From the NCBI RefSeq assembly GCF_003151075.1, contig NZ_CP029482.1, positions 4,712,001 to 4,776,000 on the forward strand: DNA of 64,000 nt, written 5' to 3'. The DNA comes from Pseudomonas sp. 31-12 (lineage in GTDB: Bacteria; Pseudomonadota; Gammaproteobacteria; Pseudomonadales; Pseudomonadaceae). The notes beneath the pieces were generated by a model that saw only the letters and a program-made list of their open reading frames with translations, made no database searches and was not told the origin of the DNA. Shown here in pieces: positions 52,382-60,166 of this stretch. A program made the position numbers and the translations under genes. The stretch's first letter is position 1, and every line of letters begins with the position of its first letter.

Positions 52382-54200
52382 TCATCATCCCGAACGACAA
52401 AGCAACATTGACGCCCACGGCATCATCGGCGACATGCGCAGCGCGGCGCTGGTCAATGACAAGGGCAGCGTGGACTTTTTCTGCTGGCCGGAGTTCGACA
52501 GCCCGTCGATCTTCTGCTCGCTGCTGGACACCCCCAAGGCCGGTATTTTCCAACTGTCGCCGGACTTGCCTGATGCGCGCCGAGAGCAGATTTACCTGCC
52601 CGACACCAACGTGCTGCAAACCCGCTGGCTCAGCGATCGCGCCGTGGTTGAAGTCACCGACCTGCTGCCGATCGGCGACAGCGAAGATGATTTGCCGGTG
52701 CTGATGCGCCGGGTTCGCGTGGTCAGCGGCCAGGCGACGTTTCACATGCGCTGCGCCGTGCGGCATGACTACGCACGCGCCAAGACCCGCGCGCGCCTGG
52801 ATGGAAAGGACGTGGCGTTCGAGGCGGACGATCAGCCCGCTCTGCGCCTGTCTTCAGACCAGGTGTTGAGCCTTGATGGCAACGCGGCGGTGGCCGAATT
52901 TATCCTCGAACAAGACCAGAGCGCGGAATTCCTGCTCGGCGGCATCGACGACCCGCGCTTCAACGAAGGCGCCGCCGACTTGTGCCTGGAACGCACGCTG
53001 AAGTTCTGGCGCGACTGGAGCGGCCAATCCAATTACCGCGGTCGCTGGAGGGAGATGGTCAACCGTTCGGCCCTGGCCCTGAAGCTGCTGACCTCGCGCA
53101 AACACGGCGCGATCCTCGCTGCGGCGACCTTCGGCCTGCCGGAAACGCCCGGCGGCGAACGTAATTGGGACTACCGCTATACCTGGATTCGCGACGCCTC
53201 ATTCACGGTGTATGCGTTCATGCGCCTGGGCTTCGTTCAGGAAGCCAACGATTACATGCGCTGGCTGCGTGGGCGGGTCAGCGATTGCCATGGCAAACCG
53301 ATGAAACTCAATATCCTCTATGCCATTGACGGTCGCCAGGAACTGCCGGAAACCGAGCTCCCGCACCTGTCAGGCCACGGCGGCGCGACGCCGGTACGGA
53401 TCGGCAATCAGGCTTACGATCAGGTCCAGCTCGACATCTTCGGCGAGTTGATGGACGCGGTGTACCTGGTCAACAAATACGGCGACGCCATCTCCCATGA
53501 GGGCTGGAAACACGCGGTGGAAGTGGTGGATCAGGTCTGTGAAACGTGGCAGCAAAAAGATGTGGGCATCTGGGAAATGCGTGGCGAGCAGCATCACTTC
53601 CTGCACTCGCGGCTGATGTGCTGGGTCGCACTGGACCGGGCCATTCGCCTCGCCTCCAAACGCTCCCTGCCAGCCCCGTTCGCTCGCTGGGACCAGACCC
53701 GTCAAGCGATCTACGCCGACATCTGGGACAATTTCTGGAACGAAGAACGCGGACATTTCGTCCAGCACATCGGCGGCACCGCGCTGGACGGTTCGATGCT
53801 GCTGATGCCGCTGGTGCGTTTCGTCAGCGCCAAGGACCCACGCTGGCTCTCGACCCTCGAAGCGATCCAGAAAACCCTGGTCCGCGACGGCATGGTCTAC
53901 CGCTATCGCAACGAAGACAACCAGATCGACGGCCTCGCCGGCACCGAAGGCGCTTTCGCCGCGTGTTCGTTCTGGTACGTCGAATGCCTGGCCCGGGCGG
54001 GTCAGGTGGAAAAGGCGCATCTGGAGTTTGAACAGTTGCTCAGGTACGCCAACCCGCTGGGATTGTACGCCGAAGAATTCGACAGCCATGCTCGGCATCT
54101 AGGCAACACGCCGCAAGCCCTGACGCACCTGGCGCTGATCAGCGCGGCGAGCTTTCTGGATCGCAAATTGAGTGGGGAGAAGAATTACTGGCAGCCTTGA
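52374..54200 (+). CDS. Glycoside hydrolase family 15 protein (glucoamylase/trehalase-like)
   Basis: 608 residues. The N-terminal supersandwich domain begins with DMRSAALVNDKGSVDFFCWP, where GH15 trehalase/glucoamylase-like proteins have IGNCRTAALVxxxGSIDWLC. The (alpha/alpha)6 barrel has NWDYRYTWIRDASFTVYAF (about 262-280) with catalytic-site residues, and a C-terminal region with DGLAGTEGAFAACSFWYVECLARAG. No signal peptide is visible, so cytoplasmic. The family releases glucose from alpha-glucans or trehalose; which one cannot be decided here. Coupled to the upstream glucose-dehydrogenase-like gene, which could oxidise the released glucose. Confidence 0.9.
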   Translation: MADHHPERQSNIDAHGIIGDMRSAALVNDKGSVDFFCWPEFDSPSIFCSLLDTPKAGIFQLSPDLPDARREQIYLPDTNVLQTRWLSDRAVVEVTDLLPIGDSEDDLPVLMRRVRVVSGQATFHMRCAVRHDYARAKTRARLDGKDVAFEADDQPALRLSSDQVLSLDGNAAVAEFILEQDQSAEFLLGGIDDPRFNEGAADLCLERTLKFWRDWSGQSNYRGRWREMVNRSALALKLLTSRKHGAILAAATFGLPETPGGERNWDYRYTWIRDASFTVYAFMRLGFVQEANDYMRWLRGRVSDCHGKPMKLNILYAIDGRQELPETELPHLSGHGGATPVRIGNQAYDQVQLDIFGELMDAVYLVNKYGDAISHEGWKHAVEVVDQVCETWQQKDVGIWEMRGEQHHFLHSRLMCWVALDRAIRLASKRSLPAPFARWDQTRQAIYADIWDNFWNEERGHFVQHIGGTALDGSMLLMPLVRFVSAKDPRWLSTLEAIQKTLVRDGMVYRYRNEDNQIDGLAGTEGAFAACSFWYVECLARAGQVEKAHLEFEQLLRYANPLGLYAEEFDSHARHLGNTPQALTHLALISAASFLDRKLSGEKNYWQP

Positions 54201-54215
54201 GACCGCGTCACCCCT

Positions 54216-54306
54216 TTCGCGGGCAAGCCACGCTCCCACAGGCCCCGTGTCGAACACGCCTTTTGCAACCGACACGAAACCTGTGGGAGCGCGGCTTGCC
54301 CGCGAA
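54216..54306. repeat. REPIN downstream of the GH15 gene
   Basis: Inverted REP copies TTCGCGGGCAAGCCACGCTC and complement; the spacer adds a palindrome (CCGTGTCG ... CGACACGA). Confidence 0.85.
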
Positions 54307-54526
54307 GAGGCTATCAGCCATACACAAAACTTACTGCCTACCCGCAAACCAGTAGCCAATGCGGGGCAAGCACCTACAACCATTAAACAAACCTGCCCAA
54401 TCACCCGAAACCGCTCATTCCAACCGCTCGAAAACGTTTGTTGCCAGCCGTTACATCCACCCCTAACATCCACGCTCAACGGGTGCAGCGGAGCTGCCCA
54501 ATAAAACCCGAATTCAAGGAACCAGA
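54307..54526. other. Intergenic region with no recognised element
   Basis: Somewhat lower GC than its surroundings. I see no gene, terminator or clear promoter. The last bases hold the AAGGAA ribosome site of the next gene. Confidence 0.4.
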
Positions 54527-54916
54527 ATGAGCCACCGCATCCACCGCCCCATCGACGCCCCGTTCCGTTCAGGCCTGAACCGCAACGAATTGTGGGAAGC
54601 CCACGACAAAGGGCTGATCAAATGCTGGGAAATCGGCCGCCAACGCGCCATCCGTTTCCCCGAGCTCGCCCAACGCTGCCTTGCCGGCGAACTGCCGGTG
54701 CTGGGCTGGAAAGGTGGCGTCAGCCGCAGCCTGAAAAAACTCGAAAAATACGGATCGCTCAAATACCTCGCCCAGTGGCAGGGTTTGCGCGGGGAAGATC
54801 TGGATGTGGGTCTTGATGAAGAGCGGGCGTTGACGTGTTCGCGGACCAGGATGGTGGTGACGTTTACGCCGGACCGATCGAAGTACTTCAACCAGGTGGC
54901 GGAAGTGGAAGCCTGA
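54527..54916 (+). CDS. Hypothetical protein, 129 aa
   Basis: I do not recognise this family. It starts at an ATG after AAGGAACCAGA, a good ribosome site, and ends 60 bases before the next gene. The sequence is soluble, basic and Trp-rich in the first half (ELWEAHDKGLIKCWEIGRQR, LGWKGGVSRSLKKLEKYG), with no signal peptide or membrane helix. GC3 bias is like its neighbours, which supports a real gene. Function unknown. Confidence 0.65.
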   Translation: MSHRIHRPIDAPFRSGLNRNELWEAHDKGLIKCWEIGRQRAIRFPELAQRCLAGELPVLGWKGGVSRSLKKLEKYGSLKYLAQWQGLRGEDLDVGLDEERALTCSRTRMVVTFTPDRSKYFNQVAEVEA

Positions 54917-54976
54917 GACGGCGGCCCTCTGGTCGATGTGCTTCATTCGTTTGAAAAAACACCTCCGGAGTGTCCG

Positions 54977-55879
54977 ATGAACCATGAAGCCTCGATCCAA
55001 TACGCCAAAACCCAGGTTTTGACGGTCGCCTACGAAGAACACGGCCCAACCACCGGCGACCCCGTCATCCTCCTCCACGGATTTCCCTACTCCCCCCGCG
55101 GCTACGACGAAATCGCCCCGACTCTTGCGGCAAAAGGCTACCGCGTCGTCGTCCCGTACCTTCGCGGCTACGGTCTGACGGTTTTCAACAACCCCGATAC
55201 CCTGCGCTCGGGCCAACAAGCCGCCCTCGCCCAGGACCTGTTGGACTTGATGGACGTGCTGGCCATCCCGAAAGCCGCCCTCTGCGGCTACGACTGGGGC
55301 GGTCGGGCGGCGTGCATCGTGGCGGCGCTTTGGCCGGAGCGGGTTCGTTGCCTGGTGACGGGTGATGGCTACAACCTGCAGAACATCCCCCATTCCACCG
55401 AACCGCTGGACCCGAAAACCGAGCATCGCCTCTGGTATCAGTATTACTTTCACACCCCGCGCGGCGTCGAAGGTCTGACGAAAAATCGCCGGGACTTTTG
55501 CAAATTGCTCTGGAAGTTATGGTCACCGACTTGGGCCAACGGCCCTGAGCGCTACCCGCTGAGCGCACCGGCCTTTGATAACCCGGATTTCGTCGAGGTG
55601 GTGATTCACTCGTATCGTCACCGATTCATGTACACGCCAGGCGATCCGGCGCTGGAGTGGATGGAAGAGACGCTGACCCGACAGCCGCCGATCAGCGTCC
55701 CGACGATTTCCCTGTGCGGGGCCGACGATGGCGTCGGACCGGCAGAGGAGATCGATGACGACATCGAGCATTTCACGGGGTTTTATGAGCGGCGAGTGTT
55801 GGCGGGCATCGGTCACAACATCCCCGAAGAAGCGCCCGAAGCGACCCTCAAGGCATTACTGGATCTGCTTCAGCGCTGA
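54977..55879 (+). CDS. Alpha/beta hydrolase, epoxide hydrolase-like
   Basis: 300 residues from ATG 54977, which follows CCGGAG with 8-base spacing; the frame is open from 54938 but has no better signal. HGF motif ILLHGFPYSPRGYD (oxyanion), then the nucleophile elbow GYDWGGRAA with Asp rather than Ser, as in epoxide hydrolases and haloalkane dehalogenases. The C-terminal His is in GIGHNIPEEAPE. A cap domain containing a Trp/Tyr-rich stretch (RLWYQYYFHTPRGVEGL) fits epoxide hydrolase. The natural substrate is unknown. Its 3' end overlaps the convergent GlxA-type regulator by 32 bases. Confidence 0.85.
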   Translation: MNHEASIQYAKTQVLTVAYEEHGPTTGDPVILLHGFPYSPRGYDEIAPTLAAKGYRVVVPYLRGYGLTVFNNPDTLRSGQQAALAQDLLDLMDVLAIPKAALCGYDWGGRAACIVAALWPERVRCLVTGDGYNLQNIPHSTEPLDPKTEHRLWYQYYFHTPRGVEGLTKNRRDFCKLLWKLWSPTWANGPERYPLSAPAFDNPDFVEVVIHSYRHRFMYTPGDPALEWMEETLTRQPPISVPTISLCGADDGVGPAEEIDDDIEHFTGFYERRVLAGIGHNIPEEAPEATLKALLDLLQR

Positions 55880-56831
55880 CGGAAAACCGCTCGCGATAGG
55901 CTTGTGGCGTCACGCCCATGGCCCGCAGAAAACTGCGTCGAAGCGTCTCTTCACTGCCGAACCCACACTGCACCGCCACCCGTTTGATCGGCAAACCTGT
56001 GTCGCTGAGTAAACGACGCGCGGTCTCGACCCGGATCAGCTCAATGGCCCGCGCCGGCGTCTGGCCGGTGTCGGCGCGGTAATGGCGAACGAAGCTGCGC
56101 TCGCTCATGCCGGCTTGCAAGGCGAGGGTCGGAATGCCCAAGTCCATGGTGAGATGTTCGCTGATCCAGGCATGAAGTTCGTCGAACCGGCTGCCTTCCT
56201 TTTGCAGCGACAAGGTCACGCTGAACTGCGACTGGCCGCCCGGGCGTTTGAGGAACACCACCAGTTGCCGGGCGACCTCCAAGGCCATCGTGCGCCCCAG
56301 ATCCTCTTCGACCATCGCCAACGAAAGGTCGATGCCCGCCGTGACCCCGGCCGAGGTCCAGACCGGGCCGTCGTTGATGAATATCGGATTGGGCTCGACC
56401 CGCAATCGGGGATACTGTTGCGCCAGTTGCTCGCAACGGGTCCAGTGAGTCACCACCCGCCGACCATCGAGCCAGCCACTGGCCGCCAGTAAAAACGCTC
56501 CGGTGCATACCGATGACACCCGCCGACACGCCGTCGCATGTTCACGCACCCACGCCACCAGCGGCTCGTCTTCGGCCGCGGCATAAACACCCCAGCCCCC
56601 GGCGATGATTAGGGTGTCGCTGCCTTGCTCGGGCAACGGCTCGGCCAACAGCGCCAGCCCCGCCGACGACATCACCGCCCCGCCGCCGCTGGCAATCACC
56701 GTTGGCGCGTAGGGCGGCGGCAAGCCGTGTTGACGGGCGATGTCGTTCGCCGAGGCGAACACCTGCAACGGCCCGGTGACATCGAGCAGTTGCACATTGG
56801 CGAACGCAAGCACATGAATGGTTTTCGGCAT
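55848..56831 (-). CDS. GlxA-type AraC-family transcriptional regulator
   Basis: 327 residues from ATG 56831 (MPKTIHVLAFANVQLLDVTG); the upstream open frame lacks homology. The N-terminal DJ-1/PfpI (class I glutamine amidotransferase-like) domain has TGPLQVFASAN and the elbow VSSVCTGAFLLAASG; the C-terminal AraC double HTH has LALQAGMSERSFVRHYRADT and VAVQCGFGSEETLRRSFLRA. Divergent from the isonitrile hydratase gene (89-base gap), which is also a DJ-1-fold protein, so it is the obvious candidate to control it. The inducer is unknown. Confidence 0.9.
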   Translation of the reverse strand: MPKTIHVLAFANVQLLDVTGPLQVFASANDIARQHGLPPPYAPTVIASGGGAVMSSAGLALLAEPLPEQGSDTLIIAGGWGVYAAAEDEPLVAWVREHATACRRVSSVCTGAFLLAASGWLDGRRVVTHWTRCEQLAQQYPRLRVEPNPIFINDGPVWTSAGVTAGIDLSLAMVEEDLGRTMALEVARQLVVFLKRPGGQSQFSVTLSLQKEGSRFDELHAWISEHLTMDLGIPTLALQAGMSERSFVRHYRADTGQTPARAIELIRVETARRLLSDTGLPIKRVAVQCGFGSEETLRRSFLRAMGVTPQAYRERFSVSAEADPVMP

Positions 56832-56920
56832 GTTGGCGTAATTCGTGGGGTGATTGGCGTATGCGCCAGATCCTACGAGCCTAGAGTGAAGCCGTCCACC
56901 CACTCCATGAGAAAAACACC

Positions 56921-57598
56921 ATGACGTTGCAGATCGGTTTTCTGTTGTTTCCACAGGTTCAACAACTGGACCTCACCGGCCCTTACGACGTACTGGCTTC
57001 GCTGCCGGACGTGAAGGTGCACCTGATCTGGAAGGACCTTGTGCCGGTGACTTCAAGCACTGGACTGGTGCTGAAGCCGACCACGACTTTCGACGATTGC
57101 CCGGCGCTGGATGTGATCTGCATTCCCGGGGGCAGCGGTGTCGGGCCGTTGATGGAGGACGAGCAGACATTAGCCTTCATCAAGGCTCAGGCGGCCAACG
57201 CGCGTTATGTCACGTCAGTGTGCACCGGGGCGCTGGTGCTCGGCGCGGCCGGTCTGCTGAAGGGCAAACGCGCGACCACTCACTGGGCTTATCACGAACT
57301 GCTGGCACCTTTGGGCGCGATACCGGTGAAGGATCGCGTGGTGCGCGACGGCAATCTGCTGACCGGTGGCGGGATTACCGCCGGGATCGATTTTGCTCTG
57401 ACCCTGGCCGCCGAGTTGTTCGATAAAGACACGGCTGAACTGGTGCAGTTGCAACTGGAATACGCCCCGGCACCGCCGTTCCATTCCGGCAGCCCGGAAA
57501 CGGCGCCGCAAAGCGTATTGGCAGAAGCTCATCGGCGTTCAGCGCAATCATTGCAGCAACGGGCGCAGATCACTGAGCGGGCAGCGGCCAAGCTGTAG
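56921..57598 (+). CDS. inhA: Isonitrile hydratase (DJ-1/PfpI family)
   Basis: 225 residues. IGFLLFPQVQQLDLTGPYDVL at the N-terminus, PGGSGVGPLMEDE, then the nucleophile elbow SVCTGALVLGAAGLL (Cys about 101) and ATTHWAYHELLAPLGAIPV, with GGGITAGIDFAL near 150. These stretches match P. putida isonitrile hydratase InhA, which hydrates isonitriles to N-substituted formamides using the elbow Cys. Cytoplasmic. Divergent from the GlxA-type regulator and followed by the rsmX pair on the other strand. Confidence 0.9.
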   Translation: MTLQIGFLLFPQVQQLDLTGPYDVLASLPDVKVHLIWKDLVPVTSSTGLVLKPTTTFDDCPALDVICIPGGSGVGPLMEDEQTLAFIKAQAANARYVTSVCTGALVLGAAGLLKGKRATTHWAYHELLAPLGAIPVKDRVVRDGNLLTGGGITAGIDFALTLAAELFDKDTAELVQLQLEYAPAPPFHSGSPETAPQSVLAEAHRRSAQSLQQRAQITERAAAKL

Positions 57599-57615
57599 GA
57601 GCACTTTTCGACAGG

Positions 57616-57735
57616 AGAAAAAAAACCCGCCTCGGCGGGTTTCTCAAGACCATTTTCGACATCCTGTCGGCAGCCGTCCTGGCCAATGGTCGATCATCCG
57701 TGATCCTGAGGCACTCCCTGTGCTTCAGTTGATGG
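57616..57735 (-). ncRNA. rsmX: RsmX-type small RNA, downstream copy
   Basis: About 119 nt on the minus strand, ending in the terminator CCCGCC-TCG-GCGGG plus eight T near 57616. Five GGA motifs: in ACAGGGAG (loop of GAAGCAC/GTGCCTC), TCAGGAT, CACGGATG (loop of GATCA/TGATC), CCAGGACG and ACAGGATG (loop of CGAC/GTCG). GGA in hairpin loops is the hallmark of the GacA-activated Rsm RNAs that sequester RsmA/RsmE (CsrA family). A -10-like TTATTC is at 57741-57746 and the TSS is inferred near 57734. The first half (ATCAACTGAAGCACAGG) is shared with the upstream copy. Confidence 0.85.
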
Positions 57736-57789
57736 ATCCAGAATAAGCGTATCGGCGAAGCATCAAAAGACGACATGCCCGTTAAGCCG

Positions 57790-57807
57790 TGTAAGCCTTT
57801 GACCATT
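57790..57807 (-). promoter_or_regulatory. Probable GacA upstream activating sequence, copy 2 (half conserved)
   Basis: The CTTACA half of the GacA box (TGTAAG-N6-CTTACA) is exact on the minus strand; the other half is poor. It is centred about 65 bases before the inferred start, the same offset as in copy 1. Confidence 0.5.
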
Positions 57808-57845
57808 CGAGCCATGAAGCACCACCGAGTGCAGTTTTCAGCAGA

Positions 57846-57964
57846 CGAAAAAAAACCCGCCGAAGCGGGTTTTCCCAAGACCATATCGACTCCCTGTCGG
57901 TAGCGAATCCTTGCTAATGGTCGATCATCCATGATCCTGAAGCACTTCCTGTGCTTCAGTTGAT
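57846..57964 (-). ncRNA. rsmX: RsmX-type small RNA, upstream copy
   Basis: About 119 nt on the minus strand; terminator CCCGCTTCGGCGGG plus eight T near 57846-57865. Six GGA motifs, three in small hairpin loops: GAAGCAC-AGGAA-GTGCTTC, GATCA-TGGA-TGATC and CGAC-AGGGA-GTCG, with CAAGGATT and others between. GACCAT/ATGGTC can close a larger stem. The -10-like TAATCT is at 57971-57976. RsmX of P. protegens is reported at about 119 nt, which agrees. It titrates RsmA/RsmE and so relieves repression of secondary metabolism and biofilm genes under GacS/GacA. Confidence 0.88.
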
Positions 57965-58020
57965 GAGGCTAGATTACGCATCGGATCCAATGTGCAACAG
58001 ACGACATAGCTACCATCGCG

Positions 58021-58038
58021 TGTAAGACATTCGCTATA
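58021..58038 (-). promoter_or_regulatory. GacA upstream activating sequence of rsmX copy 1
   Basis: On the minus strand TATAGC-GAATGT-CTTACA: one exact and one partial half-site of the GacA box TGTAAG-N6-CTTACA, centred about 66 bases before the inferred start. Confidence 0.65.
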
Positions 58039-58066
58039 CCCGCCCTTCCGAAAACCCTTAGACGCG

Positions 58067-58867
58067 TCAGGCATCCAGCATGGAAGCCGCGAGTTCAGCG
58101 GCCTGCAGCTGACCTTGTGCTGCAACGTCATCGTTATCCTCAAGAAACCATGCCGCCGACAATCCCGCAAACGCCAACACCCATTGCAGCAGCCGGCGAC
58201 GTTCAAGCCCCGCGACTTCGGCTACGACCTCGATTTGTCTTTGGAAGCGTTGTGGATGAGTCGCCGTCGGCAATTCGGGATTGCAGATCAGGTTGGCGTA
58301 GTCGAACCCGCGCTCGCCCATTACCCGCTTTGGATCGATGGCCAGCCAGCCTCGCGGGCCGAAATCCAGAACGTTGTCGTGGTGCATATCACCGTGCAAA
58401 ACCACCACGTCCTGCGGTGCGGCGAGCAACGCTTCGGCGGTTATCAGGCTGAACAAATAAGTGCCGCCCTGCCTCTCGGCCGCCAGGCGCAATGAAGCGA
58501 ACCATGAAGACAAGGGAATCAGCGGCGGTGGTGGTGATGGACGCGGAGCATGCAAACGAGCCAATGCCGCACACAGGATCCGGCTGGCTTCGTCATCCTG
58601 GCCGTTGAGCGCCATGCGCATCAGCGATCGCTCACCCTCGGCACGTTCAAGCACCAAGGCTTCGCTGTGATGGGCGTAAACCCGCGCGGCACCCTCGCCG
58701 CCCCACCAGGTCATCAGCAGATTGCCGAACTTTTCCTCGGCATCAATGGCGACTTTCAACATGGCCGGTGAATCATCCATCCGTACCGGCAGCAAACGAC
58801 TGCCGGGCGTGATGATCGGTTCGCCGTCCGGCACCAGGGCCCAGCGCTCCAACCAAGGTTCAAACAT
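58067..58867 (-). CDS. Aminoglycoside/hydroxyurea phosphotransferase-type kinase, APH(6)-like
   Basis: 266 residues. The kinase-like catalytic loop VVLHGDMHHDNVLDF (Asp about 170) and the metal-binding Asp in GWLAIDPKRVMGERGFDYAN are those of the APH(6)/streptomycin 6-kinase and hydroxyurea kinase family. Cytoplasmic, no signal peptide. Chromosomal members in Pseudomonas often have no proven resistance role, so I do not call it a resistance gene. Only 7 bases separate it from the upstream SRPBCC gene on the same strand, which suggests an operon. Confidence 0.87.
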   Translation of the reverse strand: MFEPWLERWALVPDGEPIITPGSRLLPVRMDDSPAMLKVAIDAEEKFGNLLMTWWGGEGAARVYAHHSEALVLERAEGERSLMRMALNGQDDEASRILCAALARLHAPRPSPPPPLIPLSSWFASLRLAAERQGGTYLFSLITAEALLAAPQDVVVLHGDMHHDNVLDFGPRGWLAIDPKRVMGERGFDYANLICNPELPTATHPQRFQRQIEVVAEVAGLERRRLLQWVLAFAGLSAAWFLEDNDDVAAQGQLQAAELAASMLDA

Positions 58868-58874
58868 GCAGGGT

Positions 58875-59363
58875 TTACTCTGACTGACTCTCGCGAGCCT
58901 TGGCGCTGGTTTTCAGAAACTCTTCGATATTGTTCATCTGCTCATCCCAGCCACGGCTGTCCATGCGGAATGCCTTGAGCCTGCGCGCTTGCGGGATGTG
59001 ATCAAAACCGGACTCGGTGACCTTCAACAAGGTGCCTTCATCCATGTCTTCGAGCTCGAATTTCACCAGCGTGGTGGGCTCCTGGGAGTAATCGATATCG
59101 GGCTCAATCGCATACGGGTGCCAGCGAAACGAAAACACCCGCTCCGGCTCGACCCGCTCTACCAACACATTCCACAGCAAGTGCTCATAACCTGGGTAAG
59201 TAATCTGCCCTTGCGTCCATTCACCGGCGACAAAGCGCTTGCCTTCCAGCGCCACGCCAAACCACTGCCCGAAGGCTTCGGCATTGGCCACCACACGCCA
59301 GACGTGCGAGCGCGGCACTCTGAGCAGGATTTTCCTTTCGATGCGATCTGATGCTGGGTTCAT
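58875..59363 (-). CDS. SRPBCC/AHSA1-domain protein
   Basis: 162 residues, START/Bet v1-like fold (activator of Hsp90 ATPase homologue 1-like). It begins after a very strong ribosome site, AGGAGGTGACTT. Motifs: LLRVPRSHVWRVVANAEAFGQWFG, then FSFRWHP and TLVKFELEDMDEGTLLKVTESGFD, ending in a GWDEQMNNIEEFL helix. This family binds hydrophobic ligands; function unknown. Probably co-transcribed with the downstream kinase. Confidence 0.88.
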   Translation of the reverse strand: MNPASDRIERKILLRVPRSHVWRVVANAEAFGQWFGVALEGKRFVAGEWTQGQITYPGYEHLLWNVLVERVEPERVFSFRWHPYAIEPDIDYSQEPTTLVKFELEDMDEGTLLKVTESGFDHIPQARRLKAFRMDSRGWDEQMNNIEEFLKTSAKARESQSE

Positions 59364-59635
59364 AAGTCACCTCCTGTACTGAACAGTAGGCCTGTAAGAC
59401 CACAAGACCAACCCTAAAGTTGTATCAATGGGGAGTTGTTATCAAGCATGTCTGAAATATTCCGCTGCATTTGCAGTGGTAAGTTCTGGCTCGCAGACGA
59501 ATGCCAGGCAAAGTATGGGACCGTTAACGCAGGCAAGCCCCTTGGCTAAAGAGGTGGCGCCTGACTTCGTTATTGGTTGACCACCCTCTTCGCTACACTG
59601 CATTTCAACTTTTACCCATCACAGCGAGAATCACT

Positions 59636-60037
59636 ATGTATCCACGCGTCCTTCTGGCGCTGACGCCGTTGTTGCTCACCACCGTTGCCCACGCCGCGGA
59701 CTGCGACAACGCCACCGACCAGGCCACGATGAACCAGTGCGCAGCGCAGCAGCACAAGACGGCGGATAAGGAGTTGAATGCGCTTTACCAGCAGATCACC
59801 AACCGTTTGAAGAGCAACCCGGACAGCAAAAAGCTGCTACTCGGGGCGCAGCGTTCGTGGATTGCGTTTCGGGATGCCGAGTGCAAGTTCTCGGCGTCTG
59901 CTGTGGAAGGCGGGAGTGTTTATCCGCTGATCTACAGCAACTGTGTGACTGAGTTGACCAAGGCGCGGGTGGAGACTTTCAAGAATTATCTGAAGTGTCA
60001 GGAAGGGGATATGAGTTGCCCGGTGCCGGGGGCGTAA
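59636..60037 (+). CDS. LprI-like secreted protein (DUF1311)
   Basis: 133 residues from ATG 59636. Signal peptide MYPRVLLALTPLLLTTVAHA, then DCDNATDQATMNQCAAQQHKTADKELNALY and LLGAQRSWIAFRDAECKF, the LprI/DUF1311 pattern with four conserved Cys. Members are periplasmic or secreted, and LprI itself inhibits lysozyme; that activity is not established for this protein. The upstream frame from 59573 lacks homology. Confidence 0.88.
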   Translation: MYPRVLLALTPLLLTTVAHAADCDNATDQATMNQCAAQQHKTADKELNALYQQITNRLKSNPDSKKLLLGAQRSWIAFRDAECKFSASAVEGGSVYPLIYSNCVTELTKARVETFKNYLKCQEGDMSCPVPGA

Positions 60038-60060
60038 TATTCGGGCGTCCTCAGGGGCCT

Positions 60061-60146
60061 CTTCGCGAGCAAGCCCGCTCCCACATTCGACCGCATTCCC
60101 CCTAAATAAACTCGGTTGTATGTGGGAGCGGGCTTGCTCGCGAAGG
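60061..60146. repeat. REPIN between the LprI-like gene and qhpB
   Basis: Inverted REP copies CTTCGCGAGCAAGCCCGCTC and complement, between convergent genes. Confidence 0.85.
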
Positions 60147-60166
60147 CGGCAGATCAGCCGCCGCAA

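Noticed and set aside
57600..58045. Reading the tandem sRNAs as PrrF1/PrrF2, which are also a tandem pair of about 110 nt
   Set aside because: There is no Fur box at the promoters and the sequences are dominated by GGA in hairpin loops with a GacA-type CTTACA element, which fits RsmX.
58067..58867. Calling the APH(6)-like kinase an antibiotic-resistance gene
   Set aside because: There is no mobile context and chromosomal homologues are common; resistance cannot be inferred from the fold.
59448..59549. 33-codon frame with a CxC motif between the SRPBCC and LprI-like genes
   Set aside because: The only GGGGAG upstream is 12 bases from the ATG, there is no recognisable family, and one short frame in a 270-base gap is not significant.
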